From Rutidosis leptorrhynchoides (Eukaryota; Streptophyta; Magnoliopsida; Asterales; Asteraceae), in contig NC_092335.1 of the NCBI RefSeq assembly GCF_046630445.1, positions 627,347,501 through 627,411,500 of the forward strand: 64,000 bases of DNA, given 5' to 3'. The position numbers and the translations under genes are program-made. The notes under the pieces are model-generated. The model did no database searches. It was given only the letters and a program-made list of their open reading frames with translations, and had not been told where the DNA came from. Shown one piece after another: positions 24,708 through 35,102 of this stretch. Position 1 is the stretch's first letter. Each line of letters opens with the position of its first letter.

Positions 24708-25607
24708 ACTTGCCTGCGACAGATTCCCCTTTCTTTTTAAATTAGATATTTTGAGGGTATTTTGGTAAAAACACTTAAGGGCCGAATTAAATGCCTTAGA
24801 TCAGTTTTGGGAGCTTCATTACTCCATTCACTACCACCAAATCTTCTCCACTTCAATTTTAGAGAGAGAGTGCACTTCAAGAGTGAGAAAGCTCCATTAA
24901 AAGAAGAAGGAGGTTGAATCGGGTCTAGGTGCGTGTTTTAAAGTCGTTCATCTAGTCGCTAGCTACGTAGTGATTGTGTTGGTACGTTCTAAAACCTAAT
25001 TTCTTACTTTAATTGTATTAAGGGTTAGGGCTTGGGTTAGTTAGCACACAAAACCCATTTGCTAGTAAATTGGGGGTTTTGGGTGAATTTGGGTCATGTG
25101 GACTCAAAGGTAACTAATTAGGGTTTTCAAAGTGTTAATTTATGTTTATGAACCTAATTAGTTAGTTAAAGTACTAGAACACTTCAATGATATGTAAATG
25201 GGTGTTAATTGGGCATGGATGACCCAAATGGGTGTGTTGACCTTGAAATGGGTCAAATGGGTCTTTAATGACCTAAGTGGTCTTGCATGTGTAAAAAATG
25301 AGTTAACTTCGTGATTTAAAAGTGTTTTAAACCCATCTTGGTTAATGATTAGGGTTTTGGTGTGTGTTGACCCAAAATTAGGGTTAAGGGTTCAAATGGG
25401 TTGAAATTGCGCCTTGGGTCAAAATGACTTTGGAATGGTGAAAGGATCGGTTGACCAACTTGAGTTTGTGTTTGATTATATGTATAATGTGATAGGTACG
25501 TTACTTTGAGGTTTCGCAAGCTCGGGTATCTTTTCACAAGACATTGAGGTGAGTGGAATAATTATATGTGTATGTATATAATGTATCTATTTGTTGTAGC
25601 GTGAAAG

Positions 25608-25856
25608 GTGTAGTGTCGAGGTGTTAAGACACCACATTTCACGTGAAGAGTGTAGCATCGAGGTGTTAAGATGCCACTCGGGTGTAGCATCGAGGTGTTA
25701 AGATGCCACCTAGGAGTGTAGTGTCGAGGTGTTAAGACACCACTCCGTAAAATAATGAGTGAAGCATCGAGGTGTTAAGATGCCACTCGGGGTGAAGTGC
25801 CGAGGTGTTAAGGTGCCACCCTAGGGGTTAGTGGTGCGAGGTGTTAAGTGCCCTAA
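25608..25856 (+). repeat. Seven-unit hairpin array in the C 5' LTR
   Basis: Units at 25608-25635, 25650-25677, 25682-25709, 25716-25743, 25759-25786, 25792-25819 and about 25827-25856. Six have the plan GTG, two bases, 5-bp arm, constant 10-base loop GAGGTGTTAA, complementary arm, CAC. Arms vary in step: GTGTC/GACAC in units 1 and 4, GCATC/GATGC in 2, 3 and 5, and GTGCC/GGTGC with G-U pairs in 6. Unit 7 is bounded by GTTAG/CTAAC. Linkers vary. Preserved pairing with changing arms points to a structural constraint in RNA. Confidence 0.8.
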
Positions 25857-26600
25857 CGGATGTTATGAACACCGATGGCGTTTTCGCGAGCGCCGTTCCC
25901 TTGTACTATTGGTTAACCATGGTTATTTGTGTTGTAAGCATATTATATTATTCGAGTTATATTTATATGCGGTTGTTATGCTAGCTTGTGGTATGGGAGA
26001 ATTATAGCTTGATATTGAGACGATAAGCTAATGTTGTTTGCTAGCATATTTGCGGTTGTGTAAGTGTATGCAAGTAGGTATAATTATATATGTATTCGTA
26101 TAATTATTGCATTCACTAAGCTTTGCTTACCCTCTCGTTGTTTACCATTTTATAGGTTCGGTTTTGGACAAGGGTAAGGGCATCGTTTTGGACTAAAGAT
26201 CCCGCTCGATGCTAGGGGACGCTTTTGGCTTTAGTAGCTCTTGGAGTTTGATCGATAGTTGGGTAGTTTAATCCCAAACGCCATGCTCATTGTGTAGTTT
26301 GGAACTTAAACTTTTTGGTGGTCGAAACTCGTAAATTGTATTAAACTCGTAAAACGGCCGATGTGGGCCCCGCTTGTAAAACTTTAATTTTATGTTTGAA
26401 ACATGTTAGTTTTACATATTTGGTTGTATGGTAAAAAGCGTTTTGTCTAAAAGTGCCGGGAACTAGTCAATCTTTTCGCGGTTAAAAGTCCCGGGGACAG
26501 CCAGATATGGCGCGGCGCGCCGATGGTCTGCAACAGAAATTTTTTTTTTATTTCGTATTTTCACAAGGTTTTGTCGGGTGTTGGTTTGGGTTGTTACAAG

Positions 26601-26612
26601 CGGTATCAGAGC
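26601..26612 (+). other. Element C primer binding site (tRNA-Met)
   Basis: CGGTATCAGAGC starts two bases after the LTR and matches the complement of the initiator tRNA-Met 3' end apart from its first base. Confidence 0.85.
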
Positions 26613-26965
26613 ATGGTCTAAGGGATTTAGGTGACTTGAGATAGGCACCTAGACTTAGACTTTTTGTGTGTGCGCTATGCGGGACTTGTAGGACTTTGGG
26701 TCGGATCGGGATTGGTTTGTGCATAGGTTTATGTAACTAATCATGCGCTATTTGTTATGTATGTTTAGCGAGCTTCGAGCGAGATGGACGTTGTACTAGC
26801 AAGTTAATGCGACGTGCTCGCGTAACAATGATTAGCTACCATTGTTACGGGCGCAAATCGTATCAAACAAGTAATGTACGATGATTGTTGAGCGAGATGG
26901 AGTAGTGTGGTATATGTATGTCGTTCCTTTTCGTTTCGTTGTTTAATCTATATGCATTCTTTAGA
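26613..26965 (+). other. Element C leader
   Basis: About 350 bp without a convincing ORF. It ends in TGCATTCTTTAG directly before AATGAAGACG, a good match to a plant 3' splice site. The gag-like ORF may therefore be reached by splicing. Confidence 0.5.
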
Positions 26966-27637
26966 ATGAAGACGGAAGATGGAACCGGAACGGACGCGCC
27001 TATTCATGAGGGGAAGGATGAGTTAACATTAAGGATTGAGGCGGAGTTTGAACGCTATATCTTGATTTTCGCCAACAAGGTTAAGCAAGTTCTCCAAGAG
27101 TCGTTCGAGGGAATAGTGACCGAGATGGTTCGAGACCGAGTGCCTAAGGTCGTGAAGGAAGAGTTAGAAAAGAGGTTTCCTAAACCTCAAGGTGACGGTG
27201 ACGAAGGAGCAGCTATGGGGATTGAATCTCATGCTTCAAAATTTGCTGATCACTCTTTGGGTAAGAGAAAGTTAGAATCAAGAGGTGCTCCTAGTAAAAG
27301 GGCGAGAAGTACGCCCGGAGGTGTTGAAAAAGTGAAGAAGAGGAGTAAGACAGGTTATGGGCCTACGTACTTTCGGTGTGGAGGACGGGGTCATTTTGCA
27401 CGGGATTGTACGAGTGTACCTTTAAGCACGATCAAGTGCTTTATTTGCCAAAAGAAGGGACACCGTAAGTCGGAATGTTCCGAATCGTTTGTAGATCGGG
27501 TTAGGAGGTTAGAGCGTGACTATCTGATGATCAGTGGAGAGCAAGGGTCCAACGATGATGTTTCAGGTATTTTCGTCTTTGGTACAAATATGCCTTATTA
27601 TTGTTTATTTGTGCCGATGGATTCGTGTATGTATTAG
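26966..27637 (+). CDS. Gag-like zinc-knuckle ORF of element C
   Basis: I take the ATG at 26966 (MKTEDGTGTDAP) and not the upstream ATG at 26918, because the extra 16 residues are hydrophobic, lie in the leader, and are separated from it by a likely splice acceptor. About 223 aa: acidic N-terminus, helical charged stretch (about 25-75), basic region with KRKLE and KRAR, then two knuckles. The second, CFICQKKGHRKSEC, has perfect CX2CX4HX4C. The first reads YFRCGGRGHFARDC, with Tyr where the first Cys is expected. I do not see the conserved gag capsid core. A nucleocapsid-like RNA-binding role is inferred. No protease or polymerase follows. Confidence 0.7.
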   Translation: MKTEDGTGTDAPIHEGKDELTLRIEAEFERYILIFANKVKQVLQESFEGIVTEMVRDRVPKVVKEELEKRFPKPQGDGDEGAAMGIESHASKFADHSLGKRKLESRGAPSKRARSTPGGVEKVKKRSKTGYGPTYFRCGGRGHFARDCTSVPLSTIKCFICQKKGHRKSECSESFVDRVRRLERDYLMISGEQGSNDDVSGIFVFGTNMPYYCLFVPMDSCMY

Positions 27638-30616
27638 GGACTTAAACTTTGCTTCGAGATCTATTTAGACTCAAGTGAACTCGGTGAAGATTCGATTTGT
27701 TGATGGTTTTTATGATAGTGCACCAAGGTAGCGCCTGAGTCATTGACTCTTGAAAATGCGCCCTGGGGACGAATGCATAGTGGTAATACGTAGTATTGAT
27801 GCGGGTGACATTCCTAATGGAAACACCCTATGATGACATTTGTATTGACGGACGAGGGCGTAAGACTTGGTGCAATCAAGCATTTCTTAGTGATAGGGTA
27901 AATGAATCCACTAAGCCATGAGAACGAACTTTGGCGTTAGGTTGTGAGCGCGTGTTCGCGTTTGTAGTGAAGTGGGTGAAACCCTTGAGAGCATGTGTGT
28001 ATCGTTGACCGGATGCTTTCGTAGTGGTAACGGGTAGAAAGGATTTGATAGTTGGAAAAGTCTACCTTGCGGGTAGCGGTAATTTCGTTCTAAAAGGATA
28101 CGTGTTATGTTGACATTGTGTCATCACTTTAGTGGCGCAATCGGGTGACGGTAGATGTTAGTATTTATTATTATCGAATTTAGCTCTCGAGAATTCAGGA
28201 AGAGGGACCGACGCCAAGTATGGTCGTGTACGACGGTAAATGGCGAAATCGTTTGACTTTGTAATCTTGACGATTTGATTTAGGAACGAGGTTCTACTTT
28301 GGGAAGTTGGTAGTGTTACATCAAAGAAATTGTGTCGACTTTATTAGGATTTATATTCCTACCGAGGAAGCGTAATGGGATTTGAGAAAGGGTACGATGC
28401 CTCGTTGTCGTATACTTTGGGTAGTAGTTACAAAATAGCCATTTTGTGTACTACGAGGAAATTAGATATATGTGTTTATTTGGGGTCATCTCTCTTTTGA
28501 CCGCGTTTGACTTGTGATAGGTGATGAGGGATATCCGGAAGGATTAACTCTTCGTTACCACCCTTGGTTGTGATGGATGGCAAGCGGCTCTCGGGAAGAA
28601 CCGTTACTTGTATATTTACGATTTTAATTGCCCGTAGGAATTGTGCACATAGCCGTTTTGTGCACATGGTTGTGAGTAATAGTCGGTTTTACTCACACAT
28701 TGGTATTAATAGTGTGGTAGCTGTGTTTCACACACATATTGTTGGTAGTGTTGCAATAGCCATTTTTGCGCACTACAGATATATCACGATAGCCGTTTTT
28801 GTACACCTTGAGTTTTGTATTGAATAACCTTCTTATTGTTAGTATTGAAAACTACTGGTTGTATACGCCGGTGGTTTGGTTATGAGGACTATCTTGTGTG
28901 ACTAGTGATACAATAGCCGTGTTCTGATCAAATACTTGTGGTAGATGCGTATTAGCCGTGTATGCGTACTAAGAGGGGTGTTAGGTGGAAGGTGTTATCC
29001 GTAAGGATTCATTTTTACTTGGCCTTCATCTTTTGGGTTGTTGACATTAGGTTGAGACTTGGTGGTTGCTAGCATTGTACTTGGTAAGGGTACGCTAGGG
29101 GATTGATATATTGGCACGAGATCGGTTAAGTTCTTCCCGATATAAGGGATTGAGCAAACTTTGTGCTCGGAATTGTGGACTTTAGTAAATTGCGGGTGAC
29201 AATTTGGTTATTAATGTTGACTCTTAGAGAATGATTGCCTAGAGAAGTTGGAAGAATACGTGACGACTTCGCGTATTCTAAGTGATCATTATAGACTTCG
29301 AATGTTGTGTGTATTGCACGTTTCGGAATGCGTGCAAGTGTGTATTTAGTTATTGGAATAATCTTCGAATTAATGATTAATTGACGATTCAATTTCAATG
29401 GCGGTTTTGTGATTGTGTGGCGAGTGTTGTACGCTCTTGACGGCCACTCTTTTCTTTTATGATTTTGGGGGTGTACGCGGTGTGCCGTTCTAGAGGCATT
29501 TCCGTTAATCGCGTTCGTGTGCGAGTAGAGTCTTGGTGGTTAACTATCCTTATGTATGTAGGTAACCAGGTTAATGGTTAGGACCAAGTTGGAAAGGTGT
29601 AAGCCTTGGTGTTCCAAGCGCCTCCTTAGTGTTGAGATGGAATATAAGTAGACTAGCTATGCGGCCTAGGTGGATAGTGACTAGCAGGTGCTGCTAGGAA
29701 GTCATGGGTGTCGAGCCGTAAGGTTCGTTAGATTTGTGTGACCGCATGTAGTTAGGTGACGTGTGACATCAGGAGTAGACCCCGTAAGGGTCGAGTCTGG
29801 GAGACTCGGTGTTAGTAATCGGAGTTGGATAATACAACGTCAGGTGCCTCCTTATACCTACTAGTGTAACTTTTGACCCCGATGATGTGATTGCTTTGAT
29901 TTTGGTTACCGGTGAGAAACTCGAATTTACAACGGTGGTATAGTGTGATGTTTAGCGAGCGTTGACACTCAAATGATTTGAAAGACCGAGGTTCGAATAT
30001 CTTATAGCGAGTCCTTGGAAGGATTCTTTAGTATGACCAACGCCGGAGAATGCGGAAAAGTTCCTATCTAGTAGACGTGATGAGCGAACGGGTGTCGCTC
30101 ATTTAGGAAAGGAAAGCTTCGATGGTCTTCGAAAAAGTCCCAAGTTGGACTTTGGGGTTAATTGCGAAGGTAGTTAGCAACGTGAGACGGTATGGCGAAG
30201 TTCCCGATAGAGGGATACGAGAGATTTTCGGAAAGTGTCGGGATGATTCCCGAATATTCCACGATTGTTAGACGTGACGACAATGATTGTCGATGGATTG
30301 TACTACTTTTAGGACGATTGTGGAGTGTAGGGTACTAGTTTGGATACTCGGCGTAGGAGCAAGCAGTTGTGGTTGTTTTGTCGGGTTGATTACCCGATAT
30401 CGTTGTTATGATAAAATGATAAGGCTTTTGGAAAAAAATATTATGGTGTTTCCACGGTATACTTCCGAGTGAGTGGTGAGAATTTTGATCGAATGGAAAT
30501 GAGAACCCGGATGGGTGATTGCTACATGTGCAATTCCGCATTGGAGACGGAAATGTTCAAGGTAGAAATGTTTAACTTCTAGTTTTGGTGCGGATCACGA
30601 GGACGTGACCTAATCT
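27638..30616 (+). other. Element C interior without recognisable coding content
   Basis: Nearly 3 kb with only short, scattered open frames on both strands; none shows a retroelement motif. It contains the hairpin array at 28421-28970. It could be a rearranged relic of pol, but no catalytic motif survives, or filler acquired by a non-autonomous element. Confidence 0.7.
28421..28970 (+). repeat. Dispersed hairpin array with constant TAGCCGTTT-type loop (element C interior)
   Basis: About eight inverted repeats share a 9-base centre (TAGCCGTTT or close variants) but have unrelated arms. Clearest: 28642-28666 (arms TGTGCACA), 28671-28697 (TGTGAGTAA/TTACTCACA, loop TAGTCGGTT), 28745-28776 (GTAGTG..GCAA / TTGC..CACTAC, loop TAGCCATTT), 28421-28454 (GTAGTA..CAAAAT / ATTTTG..TACTAC) and about 28944-28969 (loop TAGCCGTGT, two G-U pairs). 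Weaker ones centre at 28722, 28794 and 28918. The common loop with differing paired arms argues against simple duplication. Confidence 0.65.
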
Positions 30617-30630
30617 AAGTGGGGGAGAGT
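30617..30630 (+). other. Element C polypurine tract
   Basis: AAGTGGGGGAGAGT lies directly before the TG of the 3' LTR, the expected place for the plus-strand primer. Confidence 0.88.
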
Positions 30631-32055
30631 TGTAAGACCCGAATATTTGTTGTGTACACATGTGTAAATAAGCTACTTGAAGTGAGGTTCTTGTTGTACA
30701 TTTAAAAAGAAGTCAGAATCTGGCCTGGTGATATTGCGCGCCGCGCAGCCTTCTGGCGCGCCGCGCCACTTGCCTGCGACAGATTCCCCTTTCTTTTTAA
30801 ATTAGATATTTTGAGGGTATTTTGGTAAAAACACTTAAGGGCCGAATTAAATGCCTTAGATCAGTTTTGGGAGCTTCATTACTCCATTCACAACCACCAA
30901 ATCTTCTCCACTTCAATTTTAGAGAGAGAGTGCACTTCAAGAGTGAGAAAGCTCCATTAAAAGAAGAAGGAGGTTGAATCGGGTCTAGGTGCGTGTTTTA
31001 AAGTCGTTCATCTAGTCGCTAGCTACGTAGTGATTGTGTTCGTACGTTCTAAAACCTAATTTCTTACTTTAATTGTATTAAGGGTTAGGGCTTGGGTTAG
31101 TTAGCACACAAATAATGAGTGAAGCATCGAGGTGTTAAGATGCCACCTAGGAGTGTAGTGTCGAGGTGTTAAGACACCACTCCGTAAAATAATGAGTGAA
31201 GCATCGAGGTGTTAAGATGCCACTCGGGGTGAAGTGCCGAGGTGTTAAGGTGCCACCCTAGGGGTTAGTGGTGCGAGGTGTTAAGTGCCCTAACGGATGT
31301 TATGAACACCGATGGCGTTTTCGCGAGCGCCGTTCCCTTGTACTATTGGTTAACCATGGTTATTTGTGTTGTAAGCATATTATATTATTCGAGTTATATT
31401 TATATGCGGTTGTTATGCTAGCTTGTGGTATGGGAGAATTATAGCTTGATATTGCGACGATAAGCTAATGTTGTTTGCTAGCATATTTGCGGTTGTGTAA
31501 GTGTATGCAAGTAGGTATAATTATATATGTATTCGTATAATTATTGCATTCACTAAGCTTTGCTTACCCTCTCGTTGTTTACCATTTTATAGGTTCGGTT
31601 TTGGACAAGGGTAAGGGCATCGTTTTGGACTAAAGATCCCGCTCGATGCTAGGGGACGCTTTTGGCTTTAGTAGCTCTTGGAGTTTGACCGATAGTTGGG
31701 TAGTTTAATCCCAAACGCCATGCTCATTGTGTAGTTTGGAACTTAAACTTTTTGGTGGTCGAAACTCGTAAATTGTATTAAACTCGTAAAACGGCCGATG
31801 TGGGCCCCGCTTGTAAAACTTTAATTTTATGTTTGAAACATGTTAGTTTTACATATTTGGTTGTATGGTAAAAAGCGTTTTGTCTAAAAGTGCCGGGAAC
31901 TAGTCAATCTTTTCGCGGTTAAAAGTCCCGGGGACAGCCAGATATGGCGCGGCGCGCGGGCCATATGGCGCGGCGCGCCGATGGTCTGCAACAGAAATTT
32001 TTTTTTATTTCGTATTTTCACAAGGTTTTGTCGGGTGTTGGTTTGGGTTGTTACA
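30631..32055 (+). repeat. Element C 3' LTR
   Basis: 1,425 bp from TGTAAGACCCG to TTACA. It is near-identical to the 5' LTR except for a ~600-bp loss after GCACACAAA (about 31111) that removes the segment up to the array and leaves five hairpin units, the first being a hybrid of units 5 and 3 of the 5' LTR. Near its end it has two GC palindromes (about 31946-31979) where the 5' LTR has one. Confidence 0.95.
31119..31293 (+). repeat. Five-unit hairpin array in the C 3' LTR
   Basis: Units at 31119-31146, 31153-31180, 31196-31223, 31229-31256 and about 31264-31293. The order matches the 5' LTR units (5/3 hybrid), 4, 5, 6, 7. The hybrid shows exchange between repeats at the shared GCATC..GATGC unit. 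Confidence 0.85.
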
Positions 32056-32060
32056 ATTAA
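32056..32060. repeat. Target site duplication of element C, right (ATTAA)
   Basis: Exact partner of 24566-24570. Confidence 0.97.
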
Positions 32061-32633
32061 GAGTGTGAAAAATGATCAGAATTCGGTTGGCTTTATAGGA
32101 ACTTTCAGAATTTGGGCCTCCGCGACTCGCGGCATTTTTTTCCTTCAAACTCCGCGAGTCGCGGAGTTTGTAAATACAGCTCACCAGCTTTTGGAGTCTT
32201 TCTTGCCGACGATTTATTTATAAATATAATATATATATAATTAATATAATTAATTATATATTATATTATATTTATATACATAGTTAACTTGTAATTTTTA
32301 GTCCGTTGCGTCGAGCGTTGAGAGTTGACTCATGTCCCGGTTCCGGATTTTCGAACGTCCTTGCGTACAATTTTATATTTTGTACTTTGCGTTTTGAATC
32401 TTGTACTCTTGTAATTTCGAGACGTTTCTTATCAATAATTGGAACCTCTTTGATTGTCTTTTGTACTTTTGAGCTTTTTGGTCGTTTGCGTCTTCAATTC
32501 GTCGAATCTGTCTTTTGTCTTCACCTTTTATTATTTAAACGAATATCACTTGTAAATAGAACAATTGCAACTAAAAGCTTGTCTTTCTTGAGGAATAATG
32601 CTATGAAATATATGTTCATTTTTAGCATTATCA
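32061..32633 (-). repeat. Element 3 LTR, proximal part, minus strand
   Basis: Continues the inverted LTR after element C and ends (LTR start, minus strand) at TGATAATGC, 32633. It contains the promoter module seen in B: TATA box near 32090 and palindromes at about 32117-32130 and 32155-32170. With 23149-24570 the undisturbed LTR would be about 1,995 bp. Confidence 0.92.
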
Positions 32634-33593
32634 AATATTCCCACACTTGAGCGTTGCTTGTCCTCAAGCAATATCGTCTTGAAATACTAGAATCACTTCT
32701 TTATTCTTCACACTTTGTACATCAGTGATTTCTATACGGCGGTATAAACAATGGTAGTAACGATATGGTTTACAGTCCCACATGACTATAAAAATTTAGA
32801 TCCATTAAGGAAATTGGATCTTTATGAAAATATTTGATCTTTTAAAAATTAAATCTAGTTTTTACCCTAGATAAGTTTTCAGGAATAACCCTTTACCGGT
32901 GTTTGCAAAATATTTTTGTGGGTTTGGTGGGTTTCAGATTTGAAAATTTTAGCTCAAAACTTGCGGTTTTGTGTCACCCACTTGCTAACCTTGTATTAGG
33001 AAAGCAACACGTCCAGTTTACTTGTCCCGTATATTACCTTTCGGTAAACTACCGTCCGGTTGTAAAGGAAAGCGTTGAACAAGCAACTGTTAAGGCAATG
33101 TCCCCTGACATGCTTTTAATTATGGTCTATTACGTGTCGGACGCAATTACTATCCTTGGTAGGAGCAATAGTAAAGCTCACCCTTATAATTTTTCGGTCT
33201 GGCACAAGGTCCTGTCTTTGACCACTATGCAACCACCGTTCTTACGGTTGACACCCGATTTAGTTCAGGTGACCTAATGAATTCCAGGTGAATTCCTAGG
33301 ATTTTACGTTTAAAGGTAATGAACGCATTGAAAATGGGTTTTCAGAAAACAAATCGGTTTATAATTTTGATCAAAATATTTTCTCGTTCAAGCTCGAGTT
33401 TAGATATCATCGAATTCCATGAGTTTGTAATTCTCAATCTTTAAGGTCAATCTCAAGGATTGAGTAATATCAGGCTTAAAAGCTGATTTTTGATCTTTTA
33501 AGGAGATTATCCTTTCTGGGGATCTGACTCATTAGTCTTATCCAGCTAATTTGCATGGTGCCCCCCATTTTACGAGATAAATCCTTCTCATGG

Positions 33594-33800
33594 TTAGGAT
33601 AAATCTGACCACTTGGCGACCCTGTTTGATGCTGAGGTCCGTGGATTTCCTGCTGATTTTAGTGATGACTTTTCTAGATTTTTCGTCAACCTACAGCTGG
33701 TCTGGACGACAACTTCATGACCTAAATCAAGAAGCGCGTTTCTTTTTTGGAAGACTTTACTTCCTTTTAATGATGGAATTGATTCATCGTGTAGATCCAT
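33594..33800 (-). CDS. 68-aa ORF in the 3' region (element 3)
   Basis: ATG-started frame beginning MDLHDESIPSLKGSK. It is open in all three copies in the window (here, 48167-48373 and 63048-63254), including fragment D, which belongs to another subfamily. The protein is small, basic and without a recognised motif. In D most differences replace amino acids, some conservatively, so constraint is weak. Product unknown; it may be an accidental frame in a conserved RNA region. Confidence 0.35.
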   Translation of the reverse strand: MDLHDESIPSLKGSKVFQKRNALLDLGHEVVVQTSCRLTKNLEKSSLKSAGNPRTSASNRVAKWSDLS

Positions 33801-33860
33801 CTTTCTTATAGTAAATCAGGTAAAACTTTTTAGTTTAGTCCAAAGCAAAAGTATTTTCAG

Positions 33861-34654
33861 TTATTTGTACAAAAATATGTGATATATGTTTTGAATAACT
33901 TGGTAAATTTTCCCACACTTGGCTTTTATTTTCCTTTTTATCGTCCTCTATTCCATTTTAAATGAATTTTAACATTTTAGTTTGTTTCTCAATTTATGTC
34001 CTTTCTGAGGTAACAATAATTTCGGTGTTAAAACCTAGTTTTATCATTCATAAATATGTATAAACATGATTTTGAGTTCATTTAATTGAAAATTTTGAAA
34101 AATTTTACTAGAATTGGGTAGTCAGTATATAAGACTAGGGCTGTTTTTTATTATCAGAGAGCACTAGATTCTAATACAACTACTGCTTTACTAGTATTTT
34201 TAATGGTAACCAAGTGTTTAAGATAAAAATTATAAAATCCGAAAGAATTTAACCCCGTTATTTGTACAAAAATATGTGATATATGTTTTGAATAACTTGG
34301 TAAATTTTCCCACACTTGGCTTTTATTTTCCTTTTTATCGTCCTCTATTCCATTTTAAATGAATTTTAACATTTTGGTTTGTTTCTCAATTTATGTCCTT
34401 TCTGAGGTAACAATAATTTCGGTGTTAAAACCTAGTTTTATCGTTCATAAATATGTATAAACATGATTTTGAGTTCATTTAATTGAAAATTTTGAAAATT
34501 TTTACTAGAATTGGGTAGTCAGTATATAAGACTAGGGCTGTTCTTTATTATCAGAGAGCACTAGATTCTAATACAACTACTGCTTTACTAGTATTTTTAA
34601 TGGTAACCAAGTGTTTAAGATAAAAATTATAAAATCCGAAAGAATTTAACCCCT
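33861..34654. repeat. 397-bp tandem duplication in element 3
   Basis: Two near-identical units, 33861-34257 and 34258-34654, each starting TTATTTGTACAAAAATATG and ending just after AATTTAACCCC. Element 4 has a single copy (about 62590-62990). The few differences between units show it is recent. Confidence 0.92.
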
Positions 34655-35102
34655 TCCCACACTTAAGATCTTGCAATGCCCTCATTTGCAAGAAATCAGT
34701 AACAATTTAAATTATTGAGGGTGATTTGTGTGAAAATGATTAAATTTTTACCAAAGTTTCCAAACATATTGGCGTTTGTTTGCTGAATGATAAATGGTGC
34801 ACATCATTTGTTCATTCCGTCTTGTTGTTATTTCACATATATTTTGCATCTTGTCGTCAAAATTAGTTGCTTTTGCTGAACTTAATGCCAGTCTTTGAAA
34901 ATGCGTTGTTTTACCCTGTTGTGTACATAAGATAAACTGCAAACATATATACATATTTTTGAAGTTTGGTATATTACCCCACATTCAAAAATTATTAAAA
35001 TCTAAGAATAAAAGTTAGAAAATTATAAAAACTATTACAATATTAACATAAGTATTAAACGTATCAACATTACAAATTACAAAATAAATAAAACTAAGTA
35101 GA

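Larger units (their letters stand above)
24571..26598 (+). repeat. Element C 5' LTR
   Basis: 2,028 bp from TGTAAGACCCG to GGTTGTTACA. It carries a GC palindrome pair near its 5' end (24676-24707), a single GC palindrome near its 3' end (about 26509) and an array of seven small hairpins (25608-25856). It is 603 bp longer than the 3' LTR, mostly because that copy lost the stretch before and inside the hairpin array. Confidence 0.95.
24571..32055 (+). mobile_element. Element C: complete non-autonomous LTR retrotransposon
   Basis: 7,485 bp with two LTRs, tRNA-Met primer site, polypurine tract and perfect 5-bp target duplication, inserted in the LTR of element 3. The interior (26599-30630) has a short gag-like zinc-knuckle ORF and about 3 kb without recognisable protease, RT, RNase H or integrase on either strand. 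Movement in trans by a related gypsy element is the natural inference. It is the youngest insertion in this stack by position. Confidence 0.92.
32634..35102 (-). other. Element 3 3' region (env to LTR), mostly non-coding
   Basis: Contains the polypurine motif AAGTGTGGGAATATT directly before the LTR (32634-32648), two further copies of AAGTGTGGG inside the duplicated block plus one beside it, a conserved 68-codon frame (33594-33800) and a 78-codon frame (34748-34984) also open in element 4. The remainder has no recognisable coding signal. Confidence 0.65.

Noticed and set aside
25608-25856. CRISPR-like array
   Set aside because: The units are hairpins of about 28 bp with short variable linkers inside a plant LTR. 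There are no unique spacers of regular size and no cas genes.
28564-28827. 87-codon frame with repeated AVFxH-like phrases in element C
   Set aside because: The apparent protein repeats are produced by the hairpin array with loop TAGCCGTTT; no codon-level support.
32306-32650. 114-codon frames in the LTRs (also 49308-49652 and 13431-13766)
   Set aside because: They lie at the LTR edge on the antisense side of the element in all copies and differ in their ends. They look fortuitous.
32903-33277. 124-codon frames near the element 3' ends (also 48690-49055 and 63572-63946 minus)
   Set aside because: They are antisense to their elements, lack motifs, and probably reflect shared non-coding sequence.
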